Position numbers and translations under genes: made by a program
The notes under the pieces: generated by a model
What the model was told of the DNA's origin: nothing
Seen by the model: only the letters and a program-made list of their open reading frames with translations
Database searches by the model: none
Part shown: positions 11,512 to 21,141 of the stretch, piece after piece
How positions within the stretch are numbered: the first letter of the stretch is position 1
Layout of the letters: every line of letters starts with the position of its first letter
Origin: Shinisaurus crocodilurus
Lineage: Eukaryota; Chordata; Lepidosauria; Squamata; Shinisauridae
DNA: 64,000 nt
Direction of reading: 5' to 3'
Assembly (NCBI GenBank): GCA_021292165.1
Contig: CM037879.1
Location: 158,007,278-158,071,277, forward strand

Positions 11512-13341
11512 TTTATTTATTTATTTATTTATTTTCTATACTGCCCCACAGCCGAAGCTCTCTGGGCGGTTCACAACAGTTTGTACATAAAAACAACAAT
11601 AAAAACATACAAAAAAAGATTAAAAACCAAATAGCAGAGTTTAAAATACAACCCAAAAGTTAATAAAACTAAGTCTACAGGTGACAATTCCCCCCCCCCC
11701 CCGCGCTGGTGCTATTTTGAACTCTTAACTATTGATGCCTTGGCATAGAGGGAAGTCTTAACCTGGCACTGAAAAGATAGTAAGGTTGGAGCCAGGAGGG
11801 TCTCAGTGGGGAGCTTATTCCATAATTGGGGGGCTACCACTGAGAAGGCCCTCCTCCTTGTTGCTACCAACCAAGCCTCTCTTGGAGGTGGCAGTTGGAG
11901 GAGGGCCCCAGATGTTGAGTGTAGTGTCCAGGTAGATTGCGGTTGGGAGAGACGAGACGTTCCGTCAGGTATTGTGGTCCTAAGCTGTGTAGGGCTTTAT
12001 TATATGTTAGAACCAGCACCTTGAATTCAGCTCGGAAGCATATTGGCAGCCAGTGCAACCGGTGTAATGTGCAACCGGTGTAATGTGCTCGGACCTTCTG
12101 GTCCCCGTAATAAGCCTGGCTGCCGCATTTTGCACAAGCTGCAGCTTCCGAACAGTCTTCAAAGGCAGCCCCACGTAGAGTGCATTGCAGTAGTCTAGAG
12201 ATCACCAGAGCGTAGATTACTGAGACCAGGCTATCCCTGTCCAGATAGGGGCATAGCTGGGACACCAGTCGAAGATGGTAGAAGGCACTCCTTGCCACTG
12301 AGGCCACTTGAGCCTCAAGTGACAAAGATGGCTCCAGGAGCACCCCCAAGCTACGAACCTTCTCCTTCAAGGGGAGTGCAACCCCATCCAGAACAGGTTG
12401 AACACTCTCCATCCGGTCAAAGGAACCACCCACTAACAGCATCTCAGTCTTGTATGGATTGAGCCTCAGTTTGTTAGCCCTCATCCAGTCCATTGTCGTA
12501 GCCAGGCAGGCACCGGTTCAGCACATCCACAGCCTCACCTGCTGAAGATGAAAGTGTGCCCTGCTACATGTGTTGGGTCAATGACATGTGTGGACAGTCC
12601 CATGGTTGTCATGGAGTCCATGAATTCTTGAGCCACAGCAGACAAGGTGCCCTCAGCATGGATGTTAACACCCCCCAGGACCAACAGCCTGGGGGACCTC
12701 AGCATCGCCAGCGAGACCACCTCCGTCAGCTCAGTCAGGGAGTCTGTTGAGCAGTGGGGTGGGCGGTACACCAACAGAATCCCTAATCTGTCCCGCTGGC
12801 CCAACAAAAGGTGAAAACACTCCAGACCAGTAGTCAGATGGACAGGGAGCCTGGAGAGAGAGATAGAATTCCTATAGACCATGGCAACCCCCCCCCTCCC
12901 CGGCCCTCAGGTCTACCCTGATGCTGCACCAAGTACCCCGGTGGGCAAAGCTGGGAGAGACTAACTCCTCCCTGTTCTCCCACCCAGGTCTTGGTAATGC
13001 ATGCCAGATCAGCCGCCTCATCCACTATTAAATCGTGGATGAGGGAGGTTTTATTTTGCATCAATCTGGCATTTAGAAGCAGCATCCAGAGACCTGAGGG
13101 CAGGCTGATAGGACAACCACCAAACCTGCGGGTGTGAGGAGGACCGGAACAAGGCACAGCCATTAAGTGTTTGGGCTGTGTTCCCCTTACCTGGCTAGTC
13201 CTCCTCCCAATGCCATATCTCCCTCTACCCATCACTACACTAATTGGGGCCCCCACAGAAGCCCCCACTTGGCCCCATGACTCCCCTCCAAGGCACATGT
13301 TCAGGCCCTAGACAGGGAAAAACAATCCCCCTGTCAAGGTT
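11512..13341 (-). pseudogene. L2 LINE with endonuclease remnant, RT core deleted
   Basis: On the minus strand an AP-endonuclease-like frame (about 13,298-12,540) contains LLNARLMQNKTSLIHDL, ACITKTW and LGGVNIHAEGTL, fragments typical of the L2/CR1 endonuclease. It then jumps directly to MDWMRANKLRLNPYKTEMLL and LGVLLEPSLSLEAQV, which normally follow the RT catalytic YxDD block, so the palm domain is missing. The C-terminal part ([26 protein letters not shown]) is recognisable with frameshifts. The 3' tail GTGAACCGCCCAGAGAGC and TTTA repeat lie at 11,512-11,575. The element sits only 37 bp inside the left end of the hAT-like element, so it inserted after that element did. It cannot encode active RT. 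Confidence 0.85.
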
Positions 13342-13449
13342 CCGCTACTGCAGGGACCCCTCGACCTGCCTTTGGAAGATATCTGCCTCTTCTCAAAGCC
13401 TCTCCCTTTCCAGGAGATCAAATCCTTTGCCTGCTTCCAGTAGCATGGG

Positions 13450-13972
13450 TGTAGGCTTTAGACGTGGTGAATAAGTCACTCCAGACTCTCAGGGTACACA
13501 ACAACACTTTACTTATAATATTAGGGTAATTACTTAATAGAGTGGTTATAATTCAAAAGCAAGTATGATAAAATAAAACAAACAACTAATACAAGGTTCT
13601 CTAGCTTATCTTCAGACTACCTCTCTCCTCTGCAGTCAGTCTCTCTCTGCAGTCAGTCTCTCTCTCCTGTCCCTGTTCTCTCTCCTAGCTGACCACACCC
13701 CACACATATATAGCCCTCCCAGGAGTGGAAGGTTATAATCAGGTGACCTTGATCAGGAGACTAATTCTTAACTTCTATTGGCTACTAAAACTCTCAAACT
13801 CCCCCTCCCATCCTGGAGTGTTTGGGCCTTCAGGCTTCAACTAATCTAGGGAAGTGTTTGGGCCTTCAACAAACTTAAGCCTGTGTAGGCCTCAATCCTT
13901 CACACACACCCACCAAGGGCACTGAGCAGGCTTCAACCTAACTCAAGCCTGGGTAGGCCTCAATCCTTTACA
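13450..13972 (-). mobile_element. Probable solo LTR
   Basis: Read on the minus strand the segment starts TGTAAAGGATTGAGG and ends AGCCTACA, i.e. TG...CA. It has a TATA-like CTATATATG near 13,710 and, about 200 bp further on, an A/T-rich stretch with an AGTAAA polyadenylation-like signal before GTGTTGTTGTGT. It contains two direct copies of a GGCCTCAATCCTT(T/C)ACA unit near its promoter-distal end. No internal retroviral or Gypsy genes are present. I could not find an exact target duplication (GTAG occurs close to both edges), so the boundaries are approximate. Confidence 0.45.
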
Positions 13973-14029
13973 GTAGTCCAACAAGATCTGGAGGGTCATA
14001 GGTTCCCCACACACTTGATCTAGCTCATT

Positions 14030-14172
14030 GTTGCCGACACACTGACTGGCAGTGGCTCTCCAGGGGTTTACACAGGAGTCTTTCCCAGTCTCACCTGGAG
14101 ATACCAGGGATGAAACCCAGGACCTTTTGCACGCAAGATGGGTGCTCTGCCATTGAGCAATGGCCCCTCCCT
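14030..14172 (-). mobile_element. tRNA-derived SINE (second family), partial
   Basis: The minus strand shows an A-box-like region (GCTCAATGGCAGAGCACC), a B-box-like GGGTTTCATCCC and then GGTATCTCCAGGTGAGACTG, as in the longer copy at 33,000-33,217. Truncated at its 3' end. Confidence 0.7.
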
Positions 14173-14564
14173 TCTGATACAGAAGCCATGGTGTAGTGGA
14201 GTGGGAACACTGGGTCCCAGAGCTCTGGCACTTTTTTCAGCTGATCCTAATAAATTAGCTAGTATGCTATGGACTGATTTTCTTTGTGGGTATCTATCTA
14301 TAATGGATCAACACAGCTGCCTGCATTTTGGGTTGTCCTTGGGGTATGGTCATTGGGGCTGTAATGATGAGCGCCTGCACTTCAAAATTTAGTACTGAAC
14401 TACCATTAAGTAGTACTGTACTAATAAGGAGGAAGTTACCACTGGCTACACACACAGCGCCTTTCCCTTGCCACTCTGTAACCCCACAGCTAGGCCTGCA
14501 CACAGCCAGAGTGGATCATGGGGACAATGGCCTAAAGACCATGGTGGGGACTGATGGTTATCCG

Positions 14565-14863
14565 CAATGACTGGGTTCAGGCAACATGATAACCCACACT
14601 CAGGGGTTGACTATGGGTTGATTGTGGGTTGTTGCTGAAACGTGGGTTATCGTGTTGTCTGAACCCACCTGCACTAACAAGCCATGGCTTCTTAACCACA
14701 ACCAACCCACAAAGAGAACCCATGGTTGTTATTGGGCTGCGAACTGTGGGTTGTTCACCATGGTTTCTTATCTCAGCTGGGTTCAGACGACAACCCACGG
14801 TTCAACGACAACCCTTACTCAGCCCTGAGTGTGGGTTATCATGTTGTCTGAACCTAGTCAGTG
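14565..14863. mobile_element. Four-motif palindromic MITE, copy 2
   Basis: The ends CAATGACTGGGTTCAGG and, inverted, CACTGACTAGGTTCAGAC enclose four alternating GTTCAGAC(A/G)ACA motifs, with CACTAACAAGCCATGG in the spacer. Each half is a roughly 100-bp hairpin. It is embedded in the large hAT-like element and is about as diverged as copies 1 and 3. Confidence 0.75.
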
Positions 14864-14973
14864 TATTAATTCAGAAGGAAAGAGCACTCAGTGGCTTGCA
14901 AAGGGATCTGATAGGGGTTTGTACTGGAAAGTGACTCCCACTGGCTTCAATAGGGCTAACTAACTCCTTACTA

Positions 14974-15095
14974 CAGCCTTCTCCAACCTAGTGTCCTCCA
15001 GATCTGTGGGTACAACTCCCAGCATCCCCAGCCAGCTGGCTGGTTGGGGATGCTGGGAGTTGTTGTCCAACACATCCAGAGGTTGAGAACGGCTG
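14974..15095. mobile_element. Palindromic hAT-type MITE ('TCTCCAACCT' family)
   Basis: The left end CAGCCTTCTCCAACCTAG and the right end GGTTGAGAACGGCTG are imperfect inverted repeats around ACAACTCCCAGCATCCCC / GGGGATGCTGGGAGTTG. The outer 8-bp flanks match poorly. Family members with good duplications are at 38,860, 41,926 and 57,760. Confidence 0.65.
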
Positions 15096-15109
15096 CGCTA
15101 GTGACAAGC

Positions 15110-15652
15110 GTGTCTTAGCTTTGCCTGCAGTCCGATGTGCCCTGAGCTCGCCTGCTCATCCGGCCGCCTGCCACACACTGCGCCTCCTCCTTAGTGCGAG
15201 CTGCACGGCTTTGCTCTCCCCGTCCAGTCTTCTTAGTGCTTTAAGAAAAGGCTGATCCTCCTAAGCCCGCCCCTAACTTCCACGGCCCGCCTCCTTCAGG
15301 TCCTGTCCTAATTGGCTGACCAGGGCATGAATATGTATGCCCTGACCTGTGTGAATGAGCCGCTGTCCTCTCCCTCGCCGCCATGCAGAGAGGCTCAGTG
15401 TGCATGTGGGTCTCCTCTCAGCTGCCTCCGCCATCGCCACCACCGGCAGACACCCATCTCGCGTCCTGGCGTGATCCTGCCACAGAGTGTGCAGGGGGTC
15501 TGTGTCCCTGCGGTGCCTGCCTGGGTCTTTATGCTCCCACCCGGCGTGCTGCTGCCCGGCCTGGCCCGTCTCCGCGCTGCCTCTTGCCACCCACCCATGT
15601 GTCAGCTCCGCCATCTCGCCTGCTTGCCCGGGGTTCGGCACCCACCAGAGAA
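15110..15652 (+). promoter_or_regulatory. GC-rich promoter-like leader upstream of the SNED1-like fragment
   Basis: Markedly G+C- and CpG-richer than the surroundings. It has a GC-box-like CCCGCCCC at 15,266-15,273, an inverted CCAAT box (ATTGGCT) at 15,311-15,317, and a continuous frame from 15,383 into the signal-peptide codons. This composition is what the CpG-island promoter and 5' UTR of a housekeeping or matrix gene look like. I infer that it was copied together with the exon fragment. Whether it is transcribed is unknown. Confidence 0.45.
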
Positions 15653-15882
15653 ATGCAGGGCCTGGCTGGCTGGCTGGTGCTGCTGGCGCTCAGCAGCTGG
15701 CTCTGGCTGCGGGCGAAGGGCGCTGTGCCCCTGTCTGATTTCTACCACTTCAGGCTTGCGCAGGGGGATGCTACCCCGCAGCAAGACAAGTTAACAATGG
15801 CTTTGGGCTCTGGCCCATCGCCATGAAGTTCCCTTTCTTCGGTTGGCTCACTCTAGACTACGTCAGTAATCGCCCTGTCTAA
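15653..15882 (+). pseudogene. SNED1-like first-exon fragment, frameshifted, inside a hAT-like element
   Basis: An ATG at 15,653 opens a hydrophobic leader (MQGLAGWLVLLALSSWLW) followed by GAVPLSDFYHFRLAQGDA and TPQQDK. From memory this resembles the mature N terminus of SNED1, a secreted matrix protein whose first domain is a nidogen (NIDO) domain. The frame is broken near 15,790. A frame offset by two bases continues as GLWPIAMKFPFFGWL and LDYVSN, matching the next part of the same protein, then stops at 15,880. Similarity ends at TAC|GTCAGT, which could be an old exon-intron boundary; that would mean the copy came from DNA rather than mRNA. It lacks the rest of the NIDO domain and all Sushi, EGF and fibronectin repeats, so it is not a functional gene. 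Other NIDO proteins (nidogens, alpha-tectorin) fit less well. Confidence 0.65.
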
Positions 15883-16039
15883 GGGCTAATGAGAGCACGG
15901 GAGCAGCTCCACATGGGGCTTGGCTCACCCCCCCTCGAGGTTTCTTAACGCAGAGAGTCTTATGAGAAATAAACAAGCCGCGTTCAGGTTTTTTTTACAA
16001 AAAATTAAAAACTATATATAGTTTACTAAAAATGGGACA

Positions 16040-16130
16040 AAATTGACATTTATATTAAAAAGAAGGGACAGTCAGGAAATATGAAAAAAACGGGATTGTC
16101 CCTTTTAAAACGGTATGTATGGTCAGCCTA
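16040..16130. mobile_element. Orphan hAT-like right end related to the large element
   Basis: The sequence ending at 16,130 reads, inverted, TAGGCTGACCATACATACCG followed by TTTTAAAAGGGACAATCCCG. It resembles the ends of the enclosing element (TAAGGTGACCATATGTACTGG ... GGGACATTGTCC). No matching left end or 8-bp repeat of the flank GTCCTGGC was found upstream. It is either a nested relative that lost its left end, or an internal rearrangement. It lies just downstream of the SNED1-like fragment and may mark the edge of the captured segment. Confidence 0.5.
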
Positions 16131-16680
16131 GTCCTGGCGAAGCAGCGAGGTGCGCCATGAAAACAGCGGAGCGAAAAGCTCGAGTAACCAAGAGAGCGTG
16201 GAGCTCTGACGGCCAGTGTCACGGTCCGAAGATGCCAGATCACTGGTGCCTGTCTTGTGCTGCGGAGGGCCTTTTATAGTCCGAAGCTAACACCAAATTG
16301 GCCGATTTTGGCCGGCTCTGTGTGATGATGTCATCATCGAGTTCCCACAGTCGGGCTGTATGTACTGTGCGGGAGTATTATCGAAGAGTCGCCGCGGCCA
16401 CAATATAGTGAGAGTGCATGTGCTGAATGCCGAGTATTGCCGAGATCCAACGATGAGAACCGTCGTGTAAAATAAAACTAAAACTAGGATAAATTAATAA
16501 AATTGATTTAGGCTGGTTTATCAAGGATTGATTTGATGTACCAATCTTTTGATAAATTAATAATTTTTGATCTTGTAGTCCTAAACTGTACTGGTTACAT
16601 CTCACGACTAACCAGGACAATGTCCCAAAAACCAGTACTGTACTGGTAAAACCAGTACATATGGTCACCTTACCCCAGAT

Positions 16681-17860
16681 AGTCTAAGACCACTAGCATA
16701 ACATTTTCCAGGTGTTTCTTTTCCCAGCACCAGGGAGAAACATTTTATCTCCAAGTCAACAAACCAGTTCTAGCAGGTTTTATCTCTATCAGGAGCGAAT
16801 GGATCTTAATTGCCCGTTCAATACCAAGCCACCCCAAAATATTTTGTATTACAACAGGGATAACTCATAACAGTATATTGTTACTGGGAAATCCCCCCCC
16901 CCCTGCAATACTGTGGGGATTGCAGCTAAACTCAGAGGGAATAAGCCTTATTAAGGAAATCTGGGGGGGCAGATGATGTCATAATCCCTGCGAATCAAAT
17001 ATCCTGGCACTTCAGTCCTGTGAGCCTTGGTTCCACTACACTACTGCTGAGAAAGTTCACTACAAATAGCAGGATCACACTTGGATTTGCATTTTGAGAG
17101 TGATATAGCTGCTCTGAAGCAACTTCAAACTTGGGCGGGCATGAAAAAATAATCTGCTCAGCTCAAATATGAAAATCATGATGGCAAAGCTCAGTAGCAG
17201 ATAGATCTTTTCAATGAGGCCTAAGAAATTAGCTGAGTTCATCCCTATCGATCACGTCCAATGAACTTTGGCGTCGTACAAAACAGTATTCAGTAACTAT
17301 TCCCATTACTAGGCCAGGCTGGGGCAGAAGCAGGATCACACACAAAAATCCCCACCATGCAGTCATGGAATTAATTTTTTTTTTTTTTAAGGCAGTGCAA
17401 TCATGCCCTGTTCAGCTAAGTTATGTGAGCCCAAGTGGCTTCACCCTGGCCTGGTTAATGGGTGTGCATTGTCTGCTTCTCTGTAAGGTTGGAGACAGAC
17501 AATAGTGGGTTTGTGTTTGTTTGTTTTTAGAGCAGTTTGAGAAATGCACAATTTCCCAAGAAGTACACATCTATATCTTTCGTCCCACAGTGGTATCTGG
17601 CCAACTATACAAACACTTGCAAAACCTGTCCACCAAAGGCCATAGTGGAATGAGCAGCATTTCCTCTTTAAAATCATCTCCAATCTCTGGACCCTGCCCC
17701 TCCACACAGTGTATCTACAGCCTAAACTGAAGGAAGCGCCATTGGGAGGATACGCAGGCCCCAAAGATGGATCTCTGTTCCCCAAATGTTGAAAATGCTC
17801 ACCATTGCGCTTCCCATCATCAGTCCTGAAAACAGCTCCCCCCCTTCCACTGCCAACCGC
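16681..17860. other. No recognised gene or repeat
   Basis: Short chance frames only; the longest is 159 codons on the minus strand at 17,441-17,920 and overlaps a MITE. Poly-C and poly-T runs near 16,895 and 17,376. Confidence 0.4.
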
Positions 17861-17866
17861 TTGCAG

Positions 17867-18011
17867 CAGGACTGGGGAATGTTTGGCCTTCCAGATGTTG
17901 CTACATTCAGTACATTGCAACTCCCATCAGCCCTAGCCAGCATAGCCAATGGTGAGGAATGACGGGTGTTAGTCCAACATCATCTGGAGGGCAACACGCT
18001 TCCCATTCCTG
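17867..18011. mobile_element. Palindromic hAT-type MITE ('TCTCCAACCT' relatives)
   Basis: CAGGACTGGGGAATGTTTGG at the left and, inverted, CAGGAATGGGAAGCGTG at the right flank CAACTCCCATCAGCCCTAGC. The internal halves CCAGATGTTGCTACATT and CAACATCATCTGGAGGG are inverted. No matching 8-bp flanks remain. Confidence 0.6.
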
Positions 18012-18069
18012 CCTAAGAATAAATGCTCCTCTCACTGGGTTAAACCCAACACCACCCTAGTGGGAGTCC

Positions 18070-18260
18070 ACTCGTGATGGGATGTTTTTCCTCTCTTCTC
18101 ACCCCTGCAGCCCTCCATGCTGCCCTAAAATCTGCTCTGGAGGGTTTCCCAGTCATCTGGTGGAGAATTTGTGAGGACACCCGGGGGGCTGTGGAGGAAG
18201 TGGGGGAAGGAAGACTCCCCCCCCCATTCTGCTGATAGATCTGCTTCCATCAGCAGAACG
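18070..18260. repeat. GC-rich palindromic repeat, relative of 500-665
   Basis: Contains CTGCAGCCCTCCATGCTG, TGCTCTGGAGGGTTTCCC, GGGGGGCTGTGGAGGAAG and the edge CATCAGCAGAACG that also borders the segment near 500. The two segments appear to be diverged copies of the same unidentified element. Confidence 0.4.
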
Positions 18261-18573
18261 GCAGCTTTGGATCCCACCCATTGGCTCCTCTGATTGAAAC
18301 CAATTTGACTGCTTTTCACAGTCTGGAGAGGGAGCTGCCTTCTAAAAAGTCCTATAATCACCTCAAATTGAAATGAACACGCAGCAAGGCAGCAGTGCAA
18401 ACAAGCCCACAGGAGAAGCAAGCGGTCAGGCGTGCGCAGGGAAAAGCGTTCTCCTGAAAGGCGGCTCCTGTGGATCACGAAGAGCAAAAAGGTCATCTGG
18501 CCTCCCAGTTGAACATACACACCCCTTGCGTGTTCAGACCAAGCACAGAGAAACTGAAAGCATATGGAAGGAT

Positions 18574-18612
18574 CTGTGTGTGTGTGTGTGTGTGTGTGTG
18601 TGCACGCGCGTA
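18574..18612. repeat. (TG)n microsatellite with CG-alternating end
   Basis: About 14 uninterrupted TG dinucleotides followed by GCACGCGCGTACACAC. Alternating purine-pyrimidine sequence of this type can adopt Z-DNA. Confidence 0.9.
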
Positions 18613-19372
18613 CACACTTGCTTTTCCATTTTGAAAGATTGAAAATGCTGATAGGTTACTCGTGAAGGAACAGAATGTTTTCACACCTGTGCCAACGGAG
18701 TACCAGTCCAAGATGTTTCATAATTGTGCTTATTTATGGAATCAGAAACAGGTGCCTAAGTCAGGTGGGAAAATAAGAAGAAGGAGGCTGAGGTCATCGT
18801 AAGCACTACCAGAGGAGGGGAGTAAAAGATGCTCTTGTCAAATCTGGTGGGAAGGGGAGGTTAGGCGGAAATTATAAAAGGAGACTAGAGACTGTAAAGA
18901 GTAACGGGAGTCAGCACAGGGAGAGCTTCAGTTTTTCCCTTCTAAAAGCCAGGGGTAAAGGAAACAAACTATACACCAGAAAAACACAGACCGCACAGCC
19001 TTGCTTGCTTGAAGCGACTCACTCTAGAAATAACTGGGGGGGGGGGGGAAACACAGCCGGCGTTGACCTCCCCAAACATGGATTAGTGCCACAAGAACCT
19101 ATGCAAAAGCAAACACCCACCTGGACGTCAGTGAAATGATGGAGGCGCTGTCTCCGGCTCTCTGGACATATTAAGTGAAACATTGTTTGATGGTGGGCAG
19201 GAGGAAGCACTTAAGAGGTGGCTTGGAACCCGGAGTGTCCTTTACAAGGGGCAAGAAGAAGTCGCATGGGGGGGGGGATAAAAATAAACCAGAGGTCATG
19301 TAAATGCTGAGTAGTAGAGATGCCCTACCACAGCAGCGTTTAATTTCATCCATTCTCTGTAAGGCACCACCA

Positions 19373-19471
19373 TTTCATAGATTTCATAGATCATAGAGTT
19401 GGAAGGAGCCTACAAGGCTATCGAGTCCAAACCCCTGCACAATGCGGGAGACTAGAGGAGGGGTCTCCCAT
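19373..19471 (-). mobile_element. 5S-derived SINE, 3' part
   Basis: On the minus strand TGGGAGACCCCTCCTCTAG begins at the last bases of the 5S box C and continues through GTGCAGGGGTTTGGACTC and the CR1-like tail CCTTCCAACTCTATGATC with repeated TCTATGAAA. Same subfamily as 51.7 and 55.3 kb; truncated within the 5S head. Confidence 0.75.
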
Positions 19472-19479
19472 TTTGTCTC

Positions 19480-19800
19480 TCCAAGGCAACTGTAGGCCCG
19501 GGGCCCAAATCTGGCCCTCTGGGGTTCCCCAGAAGGCCACGCCCATTCTGCTGGTCCCACCTCCTTTCCCCAACCACTACTCATTTGGTGGTTTCCCAGC
19601 TTTTGTGCCATCCCCCCCCCGATTCTAAAACGTCGAAATACCTCCCCTAAGGCTTAGTTTCTGACTGTAAGAGCTTCAAGCTAAAATAGGTTGGTGTTTT
19701 TGGTATTTTGGGCCCACCCTTTTTTTTTTTACTGCCTTTGGCCACTGGAATGCAGCCCCCAGGAGCTTCTTCAAAATGGAATTCCGCCCTCTGCTGAGGA
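19480..19800. repeat. Unidentified repeat 'R', unoccupied copy
   Basis: Paralogous to 36,545-37,275: both contain a GGCCCAAATC segment, CCCCTTTCC-like pyrimidine blocks, GTAAGAGCTT(C/T)AAGCTAA, TTTTTGGTATTTTGG and CTGGAATGCAGCCCCCA(A/G)G. Here the sequence GGCTTAGTTTCTGACTG is continuous, giving the empty target TTA at 19,654-19,656 for the Harbinger-like insertion in the other copy. Superfamily unknown. Confidence 0.6.
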
Positions 19801-20094
19801 AAGAGGTTCTGCACTGCACTGCTGCCCCAAGGCCGCGGCGTTTAGTTTTTGACAGTGCCGCCAGTCTGTGTTCTGTAACGGCTTCTCTAATCCCAGTTCC
19901 TTTTCCTGTCAACCTTGCTAAAGCTAAGCGCGATCTATCAGCTCTCTATTCCTAGCATCACACCTCAAGTATGTAGCTTTCCCTACTTGAGGGTACCAGC
20001 TTTGAAATGGCACAGAGACAATCTGCGACAGCAGATGATCGGTTTTGGTCAAGTGTTTGTTCGTGGCCGATCCCATGAAAGAGAGACCCCCATG

Positions 20095-20170
20095 ATAATA
20101 ACAACGAAGAGTCTTGTGGCATCTTAAAGGCTAACAGATTGATTATGGCATACGCTTTCAAATGGGAGGC
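20095..20170 (+). repeat. Fragment of a dispersed 'CTTGTGGCATCTTAAAG' repeat
   Basis: AGTCTTGTGGCATCTTAAAG, CTAACAGATTGATTATGGC and ATACGCTTTC match a motif series I recognise as recurrent in turtle and lizard genomes (GTGGCACCTTA-AGACTAACA-ATAAGCTTTC). Family name not assigned. Confidence 0.45.
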
Positions 20171-20669
20171 ATGAAGTTAAAGGTATACACACACAAACAT
20201 AGTTGAAGGGCAAGGGGATTGTAAACAGTGAGGGCAGAGAGAAATGAAATGCAGAAAATATAGACAGTGACAATCATGCTATTAACAGTGGCCATTCACA
20301 AAACAGTTGTTGCTGATGACACAAGCATCCTAGCCCAATTCATGCATTCTCCTCATGTGTAAGCGATACACGTGAGGAAGGGTGGGGACAAGCATGCTAG
20401 CTCTGCCCCCTCTCTCACCGTTCTCATCACCCTCTACACACAGAGGGTGACTGTCTTTAGAGGAGAGAGCCAATCGTATCTGGGTAGGTTCTCCATGAGA
20501 TTTCAGAATGCAATATGCAAATTTGGCATGCTCATGCAGAATAAGTGTGCCAAATTTGCATATTATAGTTGCATCATTTCAACTGCAACTACCTTCCATT
20601 GCCCAGCTCTGATATGGTCATAGGGACAAACAGTTGAGATGCAACTTGTATGACTAAAATTGGGAGCAG

Positions 20670-20816
20670 CAGTGCTTTTTTTCTGGAGAAAAAGGTACCG
20701 GAACTCTTGGATTACATTTCCTCGGGAGTAGATGGCGATTAAATTGTAATGCAATTAATAGAAGAAAAGGTGCTGGAACTCAGTTCCGGTGAGTTCCACC
20801 AGAAAAAAAAGCACTG
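20670..20816. mobile_element. hAT-type MITE with exact 8-bp duplication and an empty paralogous site
   Basis: The ends CAGTGCTTTTTTTCTGG and, inverted, CAGTGCTTTTTTTTCTGG are near-perfect terminal repeats. GGGAGCAG occurs exactly on both sides (20,662-20,669 and 20,817-20,824). The paralogous repeat at 47.4 kb has GGGAGCAG once (47,436-47,443) with no insert, so the insertion event is directly visible. 147 bp, no coding capacity. Confidence 0.9.
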
Positions 20817-21059
20817 GGGAGCAGTATAAATGAACCCAGCCACGAACACACCACTCATCACGACCCCATGGAGATATGAAGTGGCCAAGCAAGAACCCCT
20901 ACTGTCTCGCCAGTCCATGGTATGATGCTGCTAACTTACAGTTCAGTTGTGTGGTGCTGTTACAGCTTCAGTCCTAGCTACTGTGCAGAGCCTGCTGGTT
21001 GCTCTCTGGGCACATCTGATATAAAAGTAACCTGTAGATCTGCACTGATGTAGAACCAA

Positions 21060-21106
21060 ACTTCCTCTTCCTCTTCTTCCTCTTCCTATTATTATTATTA
21101 TTATTA

Positions 21107-21141
<35 letters not shown>
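21060..21141. repeat. Compound microsatellite (CTT)n-(ATT)n-(GTT)n
   Basis: CTTCCTCTTC-rich stretch, then seven ATT units, then about eleven GTT units. Lies within repeat D copy 1 and is absent from copy 2. Confidence 0.9.

Larger units (their letters stand above)
11475..16672. mobile_element. Large hAT-like transposon with nested insertions and a gene fragment
   Basis: The left end TAAGGTGACCAT at 11,475-11,486 is matched by the perfect inverted copy ATGGTCACCTTA at 16,661-16,672. Immediately outside both is CCCCAGAT (11,467-11,474 and 16,673-16,680), a perfect 8-bp duplication, which is the hAT signature. Inside lie an L2, a probable solo LTR, a tRNA-SINE, two MITEs, a SNED1-like exon fragment and a second related end at 16,130. 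No transposase frame is recognisable, so the element is non-autonomous. Its own right subterminal region (16,131-16,672) is CpG-bearing, with ACCAGTACTGTACTGGT palindromes. The alternative, that the ends match by chance, is unlikely given 12 bp of inverted repeat plus 8 bp of direct repeat. Confidence 0.8.

Noticed and set aside
15311..15345. TTGGCTGACCAGGGCATGA as the missing left end of the orphan hAT at 16,130
   Set aside because: Similarity stops after about 10 bases and the flanking 8 bp do not match GTCCTGGC; more likely part of the promoter-like leader.
15273..15826. Several overlapping frames on both strands in the G+C-rich segment
   Set aside because: CpG-rich DNA has few stops; only the frame holding the signal peptide and NIDO-like residues matches anything known.
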